From: Dryas octopetala | Lineage: Eukaryota > Streptophyta > Magnoliopsida > Rosales > Rosaceae | Direction: 5' to 3' | Assembly: GCA_963921425.1 (NCBI GenBank) | Contig: OY992833.1 | Coordinates: forward strand, 31,978,698 to 32,042,697 | Length of the DNA: 64,000 nucleotides | Shown: piece after piece, positions 56,421 through 64,000 of the stretch | Layout of the letters: each line of letters begins with the position of its first letter | Position numbering within the stretch: position 1 is the first letter of the stretch | Notes under the pieces: generated by a model | Database searches by the model: none | Told to the model about the DNA's origin: nothing | Seen by the model: only the letters and a program-made list of their open reading frames with translations | Position numbers and translations under genes: made by a program

Positions 56421-58511
56421 TCAAGTCATCAAGTCATCAAGTCGTTGAGCAGCCCATTCTCCCAATCTCAAGCAGCCATGTCTTCTACATGCATCAACAA
56501 CCATTGTCAACATTGGGACTGTGGGATCAAATGGCATTGTCTTCACAAAATTTTCAAGCTCATCCATGTACCCACAGTGGCTGTAGAGCTCAATCATGCA
56601 GTTGTAGTGCTCTAATCGAGGTATAATACCATACTCTTTGCTCATTGAATCAAAATATTTCCTGCCCAACTCAGCGAGACCTTCACATGTACAACCTTGC
56701 AAAATACCTTGAAATGTTACATGGTCTGGCTTAAAACCTTCATCCTTCATCAAAGCAAACAGTTTAAGTACTTCTCTCCCCCTATAATTGTGACAGCATC
56801 CCAAAATCATGGAGTTCCATAGAATCACATCTCTTGAAGCCTCTTCTTTGAAAACCAGGAGAGCATAATCAATACAACGACACTTAGAATACATGTCAAC
56901 CAAAGCCGTTCTAGACACAACATCTATTGTGTAACCATTTCTGATCATGAAACTGTGTATTTGTTTGCCTTGTTCAAGTGCAAATATATTTGCACAAGCT
57001 GCTATGAGAATTGCAAACGTAAACTTATTAGGTGTTGTCTCCCATTGCATCTCATAGAAAATTGTCAGAGCTAGTTCACTCCGACCATGATGAGCATAGC
57101 TATTCAACAAAGCATTCCACGAAACTATATCCCGCCATTGACTAATTTGGTGAAACCATACCGTTTTGCAACTTCTGAAGTTCCCACATTTACCATACAT
57201 GTCAAGAAGGCCATTTCCAACAAAGAGATTAGAACAGAAGCCATGTCGATAAATGAATCCATGAACCTGTTTTCCCATTTCAACATCTGAAAGGCGAGCA
57301 CACACATTCAGGATCAACCCAAGAGTAATATGGTTTATATCATTGGTTGTGTTCCGCATCAGAAATATAAAATCCAAAGCCTCTTCCCATTGAAAGTACT
57401 TAGTATACCCTGCTAACATTGAATTCCAGGATATCACATTGCGTTCAGGCATTTTATTGAAGAGCTCCCTTGCATTGCATGTCTGTCCACTCATTGCATA
57501 CCCCGAAACAATTGAAGTCCAAGAAATCAAATCTTTTGAATTGGGTTGGTCAAAAATTGCACAAGCATGTTCTAATTTCCCACACTCGGCATACAAAACG
57601 ATAAGAGAGCACGAAACAACCTCATCATCTTCGAAACCCATTTTAGTTGCAACTCCATGAATCTGCATCCCCTCCTCAAGGGCAGAAATACTTGAACAAG
57701 CGACAAGAGCATTAGAAAAGGTAAAATTTAATGGCCTTACAGCTGCCAGGAACATCTGGAAAAACATAATTATTGCCTCCTTTTCATCACCCATCTCAAG
57801 ATACCGCCTCACGATTATATTCCAGGAAATGTCATTTGGGTTCTGGATCTCATCAAATATTTTACGAGCATCACTCATAACCGCACATTTCCCATATATG
57901 TCAACAAGTGAACTCCCTAAAATCAAATTCCCACCGAAACCATACTTGAAAATAAGTGCATGAATTTGCCTGGAAAGCCAAAATGACAAAACTGCAGCAC
58001 ATGAGCCAAGAACACTAGCAAACGTAATCTCATTTGGCAAAAAACCCGACCTACTCATATGCAAGAACAAGCAGAGGGCATCCTCAGGATACCCACTTTG
58101 CGAATATGCCGTTATCATTGCATTCCAAGACCCGCCATCTCTCTGAGGCATTTCCTCAAACAACTCCCTTGCATCACCCAAAGACCCACATTTTGCATAA
58201 GCCTCAATGGCACGATTCAATAGAAATATCGGCGGGGTGGGCGAGAAGCTGACCAAATGGAATTCGACCTTTCGGGCCTGGACAATGGCGCTACTAGAGG
58301 AACATAGCTGGAATAGACGGGTGTAAAGAGAAAAATGGAAGGGAAATTCAGAACCAAAGAGGATTTTAACTGCTTCTTTAAGACGATTGGCATTGAGGTG
58401 ACTGAGGATTTTGTTGGTTCTGGCTCTGGCAATGGTTGGATCATAAGGTTTGGTTAGGTGGCCTTTGTCACAAAGAAGACGTCTTAGCACAGAGCCCTTA
58501 TTCACACCCAT
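56421..58511 (-). CDS. PLS-class pentatricopeptide repeat protein, 696 aa, intronless
   Basis: Organelle RNA-binding protein type used for RNA editing, splicing or stability. From ATG 58511 (MGVNKGSVLRRL) the whole frame is open. Tandem P, L and S repeats occupy about residues 90-640. Typical units include SWNAMITAYSQSGYPEDALC, EITFASVLGSCAAV, SSLVDIYGKC, DISWNIIVRRYLE and TALVDMYSKC. The C terminus (FVKTMPFDPTVPMLTMVVDA, CRRHGCLRLGEWAAQRL) is E-motif-like and ends without E+ or DYW domains. The N terminus is basic and could target an organelle. It may correspond to Arabidopsis At3g26540, but this is from memory. It lies between the arms of an inverted repeat (54.4 and 59.3-60.6 kb). Confidence 0.92.
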   Translation of the reverse strand: MGVNKGSVLRRLLCDKGHLTKPYDPTIARARTNKILSHLNANRLKEAVKILFGSEFPFHFSLYTRLFQLCSSSSAIVQARKVEFHLVSFSPTPPIFLLNRAIEAYAKCGSLGDARELFEEMPQRDGGSWNAMITAYSQSGYPEDALCLFLHMSRSGFLPNEITFASVLGSCAAVLSFWLSRQIHALIFKYGFGGNLILGSSLVDIYGKCAVMSDARKIFDEIQNPNDISWNIIVRRYLEMGDEKEAIIMFFQMFLAAVRPLNFTFSNALVACSSISALEEGMQIHGVATKMGFEDDEVVSCSLIVLYAECGKLEHACAIFDQPNSKDLISWTSIVSGYAMSGQTCNARELFNKMPERNVISWNSMLAGYTKYFQWEEALDFIFLMRNTTNDINHITLGLILNVCARLSDVEMGKQVHGFIYRHGFCSNLFVGNGLLDMYGKCGNFRSCKTVWFHQISQWRDIVSWNALLNSYAHHGRSELALTIFYEMQWETTPNKFTFAILIAACANIFALEQGKQIHSFMIRNGYTIDVVSRTALVDMYSKCRCIDYALLVFKEEASRDVILWNSMILGCCHNYRGREVLKLFALMKDEGFKPDHVTFQGILQGCTCEGLAELGRKYFDSMSKEYGIIPRLEHYNCMIELYSHCGYMDELENFVKTMPFDPTVPMLTMVVDACRRHGCLRLGEWAAQRLDDLMT

Positions 58512-58655
58512 GCATGTACAGATGTACTGTTGTAATGTGAAGGGACGGAGCCAAGGTTCTAAAATGGGGTGGGCTGAATCTCCAAAGTAAATTTTTTTAT
58601 TTTTTTTTTATCCGGCTAAGATTATAAGGGTTTGAAACGTACTATAAAAATAAAA

Positions 58656-59145
58656 GGCTTATTCATACTATTGCCCCCTGTAAGATACACTTTTTTTTAC
58701 TTTGCCCCCTAAAATTTAAATCCTCTTAGTTTGCCACCTGAACTTCACAAAGTTGTTACAAAAGACCCTATGCCGTTAACTCTGTCAATTTTTCCGTTAA
58801 AATAGCTGACATGGCACCTATATGGCATGAGTGAGACCCTTTTTTAGTTATGTAAGATTCATGTAGACAAGCAAAATTATAAAAAATTGACATGGATCTT
58901 ATTATTTTTAGTTTAAAATTTTTTTTTTTTTTGTCCACATGGATTTTACATAACTAAAAAAGAGTCTCACTCATGCCATATAGGTGTCACGTCAGCTATT
59001 TTAACGAAAAAATTGACAGAGTTAACGGCATAGGGTCTTTTGCAATAACTTTGTGAAGTTCAGGTGGCAAACTGAGAGGATTTAAGTTTCAGGGGGCAAA
59101 GTGAAAAAAAGTGTATCTTACAGGGGGCAATGGGGTAAATAAGCC
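58656..59145. mobile_element. Long-TIR non-autonomous MULE-like element, 490 bp
   Basis: Left end GGCTTATTCATACTATTGCC; reverse complement of the right end GGCTTATTTACCCCATTGCC. The arms are about 215 bases each ('cccctgtaagatacac', 'tttgccacctgaacttcac', 'ctatgccgttaactctgtca', 'catatggcatgagtgaga') around a short T-rich loop. The flanks AAAATAAAA and TAAATAAAA differ in one of nine bases, compatible with a 9-bp target-site duplication. It lies about 145 bases upstream of the PPR start codon. Confidence 0.9.
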
Positions 59146-59327
59146 TAAATAAAATCTTCATATTCATTATTTATATCTAACATAATATATAAATATATAT
59201 ACAAGAAATTTATAAAATTTAGTGACCCTCAACGTTTTGGGCCCAAGAAGGTCACCTATTACTACATTTACATTTATCCCTAGGATGATCCTGATCTCAT
59301 CCCACTTTTAGCTTTGTTAGATGGATG

Positions 59328-60598
59328 TCCCCTTCATCAAACATGAGTTGAAAATTAACTCTAATGCTACCTTATACCCATCCATACCATGCTCAAATTC
59401 TTTTGTTAAATATTGTTACGTCAGAGCTATGGTCCGAGATGATGAAAATTAAGGAGTTAAGAGTTCTTACAGTTACAATTATTTTAGTCATTTGTTGATG
59501 CAAATTTCCGTAAGAGAGATGCAACAACTTAGAGATGGTGACCTGGCTGATCCGAAGTCTTGCTGGATGATGATGTGAGATCTTCCTGGAAGAGAAACAA
59601 GATCAAAGGAGATGGACCGGTGTGGTACCAGCCAAACACGCTCCGATGATGAAGTCAGTGATGATGTATTTGATGGTAGGTGAGGAAGAACAAAGGATGA
59701 ACTTGGGAGAATAGGAAGAACAAGGCAAATGTTCTGGGTTTATCCCCTAACAAGTTTGGTATGCTCTTGGGTGAGTGAAGGCTTTTTGTAAGTGTTTGTC
59801 TGGTGAGAGGTTGATAGCTAGATAGATCGATGGATCTTCCATTTTGCGCATACAAGTTGGTATATATAGGCAAAGGAGATTGTGATGAGTAAATTACCTG
59901 CATGTGGTTGGCTGGTTGAGAAAGGTCCACGCATTCGGTCGTGAACAGTGGCATGCACAGCTACCCACCTCATTTGCATTCAATGCTGCATTGAATGCAA
60001 GTATGGAAGATCCAGGTGAACTGCCTCAGTAGTCATGAATGTAGGCTGGGTTGTCTCTTTTGTCAGAAGACCTTTGTCAGGGGGATTTAAGTGTGGCAGT
60101 TCATCCCAACGTGATCTTCCTTGGAATGGCGGCGGAGAGCCGAGCCGATCCGAACACATGTTCTTATGTGTATACATGAAGCCCATGTGTGATCGGATCG
60201 GACACGGGACTCCGGACCGAACCGATCCAGTAGATAGGGATCCTTCAGAGTCATAACTGGCTGACGCTAGAACTCGAAACGAGATTCATTCTGCGCCGAG
60301 CCGAGCCGAACCGGGATGACCGTGGAAAGATGAACACTCAATCCCAGGGGAGATCATCGGTTCGGGTCGGACCGGGAATGGGGGACTCGGCATGGAGATC
60401 CGGTCTGAGCTGGCAGAGGAGGTGCCGAGCTGTGATGATGTGGAGGTCAAAGTCTGACCACTGAGAAGTCAAACGCTGAAGTTGGGTCTGACCAGCCACG
60501 TGTCCAGCCATGATTGGCTGTTGGATCGTTGTGAGTTTATCCACAAACACCATTGATATGGACTGACCAACTTTAACCGAGAGGTCCGAGCCAATATA
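59328..60598 (+). repeat. Inverted repeat arm 2, interrupted by a solo LTR
   Basis: 59328-59492 and 60550-60598 together are the inverse of 54412-54622. The break point falls exactly at the LTR-like insertion. Confidence 0.88.
59493..60549. mobile_element. Solo LTR, 1057 bp, with 5-bp target-site duplication
   Basis: Begins TGTTGATGC and ends CCACAAACA (TG...CA, with TGTT/AACA inverted ends). It is flanked by TCATT and CCATT (one mismatch). The related arm at 54.4-54.6 kb, read in reverse, runs 'ttagccattgatatgg' straight through, so it shows the empty site and confirms both borders. The interior is GC-richer than its surroundings, contains a TATATATAGG stretch at 59861-59870, and has no coding capacity. 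No second LTR, PBS or polyprotein is nearby. The retrotransposon family could not be named. Confidence 0.85.
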
Positions 60599-60894
60599 TT
60601 ATACAAATGGATTTGGGCAAAAAATAGTATAATCTAAACAAATGCTCAAGTTTTTGGGCTTTAACACACAAAGACCCCCCTAAGGTTCAATTCGTTTAAT
60701 TTTTCTGCGGGGAATGTCCACCCATAAATAACCGACACCAATCGACCCCTAAGTAAGCTGGGCCTTCAACCGACACTAACCCACTTAAACAATGGTCTTG
60801 GTTTGGGTCTCATGGACCAATGAAGCCTCAACTTTCTACATTGTTAGTAAGCCGATGGTTTAAGCTCTTAAATGTATTGTTACTTTGTTAAGAA

Positions 60895-61090
60895 TAATGC
60901 TATACTTACTACATTTCTTATACCACATTCTTATACCATCTCACGTGTCATTACTTTATTGGACAAAATTTTTCTTTTTCTTTTTGGATTTTTCTTTTTA
61001 TTTTTTAATATCCAATGTATGAATGCCATGTAAGTTACCACGTAAGGTGGTATGAAATTATGGTATAAAAATGTAGTATATCTAGCACTA
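60895..61090. mobile_element. Small MITE-like inverted repeat element, about 200 bp
   Basis: Left 'aatgctatacttactaca' and the reverse complement of the right 'agtgctagatatactaca' match imperfectly. Inner matches include 'tcttataccatctcacgtg' against 'tttcataccaccttacgtg'. The T-rich centre has no ORF. It lies about 370 bases before the start codon of the next gene, so it may be part of its upstream region. Confidence 0.65.
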
Positions 61091-61458
61091 CTGCTTTGTT
61101 AATTACCTGTTGATAAGCCACGTTATTAGTTGTAATGAAGCATTTGTATACCACATTTCTGGTAATGGTAAATGTGCCATCCTTGTTAAACTTAATAAGT
61201 TAGCTAAACAAGGTATTTTACAAATGTTACCATTTTAAATCTCATCTGTTAATTTTTTCCAATAAACGCAACGTAACGTAAGATTACTTATGCTTACTTG
61301 GCAGAGCCTTATTGGACAGTTCCACGACATGAACCATGTTTCATCCAATAATAAATGTATAATCTGGAAAAACAAGACATAAACTGAAAATACAACCTGT
61401 CCATGTTTTTATTGTAGAGAACACTGAGACACAGAGTGAGACAGATCTGACTTTCGAA

Positions 61459-63951
61459 ATGGCGGAAGAGCCCAAAACGTCGTCGTGCATCCCCCAACCT
61501 TCTTCGACCCCGAAGTCGCCCGAAGAAACTCTCAAGAAATCGCAGGTTCACATTTCTGAATCTGAATTTCCCAAATTTAATAACAATTTCTAATCATAGA
61601 TTTTTCCTTTTTCAAAAAATAAAAATAAAAATGCACAAAGCATAGAAATTGGTGTTCTTATACTTCAATTCAATTACTGGGTTTGATTGCTTATAATATT
61701 TTGAACTAATTGTGGGTATCATTTTTGGCTTTTGGGTTTCATTTTCCTCTTACATGAATTGTCTTCTCTTGTTTGTGCTATATATTCATTTGTGTGTACA
61801 ACTTGTGTGCTTGTGTATATGTATCTAATATTAATGTAAGTGCTTAAGAATTGTGCGAAATTGGGCTCCCAATTTGATAGCTGGAAGTATATCAAAATTT
61901 GGCTTTTTAATTTGATTATGAAAAATTAAGAATTGGCGGTGGGGACTTTTTGTATTTGAATAGTAGTAGTCTTCCTTAACTAATAATTTTTGTTGGTTTT
62001 TATTTCAATTTTTAGGTTTATATTATGTAATGTTTAAGAACATTGAGGTATTGGATTTTCTTCTTTATTTTGTTGTTATTGATATCTGCTAAATAGTTGG
62101 ATTTTATGGGTTTTTGTATGTATGTAGGACTCCGGAGAACGGCTCTTGGGAGTTCTCCTAAAATTTTGTACAATTATATTGCATGTGGTGGTTTAGTAGA
62201 AATAACTTAATTTTCTCAGCCATGTACTTGGGAGACATTTCATAATTTCCAATGGCAGGTAGATTATATGATTTTGCAACTCAGGCATGTCATGTTGGCC
62301 TGTATCTACTTCCACTTGAACCTTATATTCTTGTCTTGCATGCTCAAAATAGCTCTTGTTCTTTTAAAAAAGTGCCCTTTTCTTTCGTTGTTGAGTGCTT
62401 ACAAGCACTTTCTATTCGTATTCATGTTTTATTTTTCAGTAACCATAAAACATTGACTAAACTTTCTGTACTTCAAAAATTCTACATATCCAAGCTAGGT
62501 TAGTTTTTCAAAGTGTGTAGTGGTGGTGGAACAATTATGCACATCTCCTGGAAGCTTCATATGATTGTAGGTGAAGGGCTCTCAGGAGCTTCATTATATA
62601 TAAGTGGAAGTAGAAACAAGTATGAAGCATATTGTAAGGCAACTATGATTTGTTCTGATCATACATGATGGTCAGAAATGTAATTACCATTAACAGTTAT
62701 TTTGAATTGAATATCAGTATGTAGGAGTTGGACCACCTATGAAGTATTATCTAGATGAAAAACCAAGCTGCCTTCTCATCATTTCCTCACCTTTTTGAAG
62801 CTATATCATTTTTTTTTTAAAAAAAGAAAAAGTCTCTTGCCAATGTTATTACTTTGGAAGGAGGAGGATAGTAGATGCTAAGTACATTTTTTTTTATCAA
62901 TGAGGGTTGTGAATTCATAAGCAGTACTTAATGTGGACACAGAATAGTGAGTCATGTTTTCTACATGGCCCTACTGCTATGCCTAGGGTGTGGAAGAATT
63001 TTTGCCATATTTCAATATTGTTTTTATAAGTTCTTAGAAAAAATAATAATAATAATTTTTTAATAAGTTTTTTCTTTGGCAAAATAATAAGGAAACTGCA
63101 TAGTTCCGGCATGTGGAAGCTTCTTATTTTTTGCATATTTTATGGAAAAAAAAAAAGTAATGCAGAATAAAGCTTGTATAGTTTCTAGTCATGGTTTCAA
63201 TCAATAGTCTGTGAATATTCTTTTGTGATGGCATTAGTCTGGTGGTTTTGGTTTCTTCTAAATCACATTGTGCCTTTCTCAGGTTCCAGCACTCCCTGGG
63301 CTTCCATCATTCCCAAATGGTGATGTTCAGATGTTACCATTCATGTATCCTGTTCTTGTTCCTGGGTTAAATCCTCTGCAAGATCAGGAGCAGACAAACC
63401 GTGGAGCAGGCATTTATGCTGTTCCTGTTTACCCATATACGGGGCCAGTTACTGGAGTTTCATCTAACATTTTGATTCCTCTCACCTACAGCATACCCAC
63501 GTAAGTATGTCAATGGTACTCTAAAATTGATTTCATCCTGGTCAGATGATATATAATGTTCTTACTAACTTTTTATTCTAAACAATCAAACCATGATCTC
63601 GACATTAACAAAAATATTACATCTTACCTATCACACATTTTATGGTAAAGAACACTTCTACTGGTCAGTCCTTATTCTGTTACTTTGAATGTATTGTACC
63701 ACCAGGACTAGAGTAAGTCCAGAGGGTGGCATTGTGGGGGAGCAGCATGGTCAAGAGGGACAACAACAACAACAACATCAACATCAACAGCCTGCTCCTC
63801 AGAGACAAGTTGTTGTGAGGAGATTTCAAATTGCGTTTCAGATTGATTTTTTTTTTATTCTAAAGCTGGCAGCTGTAATATTTTTGTTCAACCAAGATGG
63901 ATCTAGACAAAGGCTTGTTGTCCTTGTGATATGTGCTTCAGTTGTCTATTT
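61459..63951 (+). CDS. Pro/Gln-rich membrane protein, possibly HERP-like, 5' part (cut by window edge)
   Basis: Three coding exons are visible: 61459-61545, 63283-63500 and 63706-63951, all GT-AG with frame kept. Exon 1 is MAEEPKTSSCIPQPSSTPKS...LKKSQ. Exon 2 is a Pro/Gly-rich segment (VPALPGLPSFPNGDVQMLPF, VYPYTGPVTGVSSNILIPLT). Exon 3 has a Gln/His run followed by a hydrophobic region (RFQIAFQIDFFFILKLAAVI, FLFNQDGSRQRLVVLVI). The donor at 63952 (GTGAGT) leads out of the window. The Gln-rich linker before a hydrophobic hairpin recalls ER membrane proteins of the HERPUD type, but no ubiquitin-like domain is seen at the N terminus, so the name is only a suggestion. The first intron is 1.7 kb. 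Confidence 0.7.
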
Positions 63952-64000
63952 GTGAGTCAATAAACTTACGACCATTTTCAATATGAGACAATTCTGTTAT

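Noticed and set aside
60035..60256. ORFs inside the solo LTR
   Set aside because: LTR interiors are non-coding. These short frames come from GC-rich sequence and have no domain similarity.
1..64000. CRISPR arrays, bacterial operons or an integrated virus
   Set aside because: No regularly spaced repeats and no prokaryotic gene arrangement. The only replication-type genes are LINE-derived and hAT remnants, all explained by plant transposable elements.

Overview
The window is nuclear DNA of a flowering plant, most likely a woody eudicot. The evidence is intron-rich genes with GT-AG borders, AT-rich intergenic DNA, and plant gene families: a CHX antiporter, a PHD-homeodomain protein of the PRHA type, an ANTH clathrin adaptor and a PLS-class PPR protein. 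The species cannot be fixed from sequence alone. All exon borders were read by eye from splice sites, frame continuity and family resemblance.

Layout. 1-1128: the 5' part of a CHX cation/H+ antiporter gene (minus). 1304-7880: a full-length LINE (minus) with a perfect 17-bp target-site duplication, inserted just upstream of the CHX TATA box. 9.4-16.2 kb: a tandem family of four small secreted cysteine-rich peptide genes (three apparently intact, one pseudogene), each behind a similar TATA-containing upstream block; a decayed hAT transposon and a pseudo-exon of a UBX/UAS-domain gene lie between them. 17.2-18.3 kb: a nearly fully palindromic Mutator-like foldback element. 19.3-23.9 kb: decayed, nested LINE fragments, probably inside a long 5' intron. 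24.0-28.4 kb: a PHD-finger gene (plus). 30.2-37.8 kb: a PHD-finger plus homeodomain gene (minus), convergent with the previous one. 39.6-40.1 kb: another long-TIR element. 41.2-43.1 kb: a small mitochondrial ATP synthase-type subunit gene (minus). 44.9-50.8 kb: an AP180/PICALM-like clathrin adaptor gene with 16 coding exons (plus). 52.2-53.4 kb: a two-exon gene for a 183-residue protein with an organelle-type N terminus (plus). 56.4-58.5 kb: an intronless PPR gene (minus), flanked by an inverted repeat whose right arm carries a solo LTR. 61.5 kb to the end: the 5' part of a gene for a Pro/Gln-rich membrane protein (plus).

The housekeeping genes show no operon-like functional link. The one local gene system is the cysteine-rich peptide cluster. 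Its members share a signal peptide, a C-x7-C-x12-C-x7-C core and an upstream block, and they are duplicating, diverging and decaying in place. I do not recognise this family, and it is the best candidate here for something undescribed. Other notable items are the LINE at the CHX promoter, with a single nonsense codon in ORF2, and the solo LTR whose empty site is preserved in an inverted copy 5 kb away.
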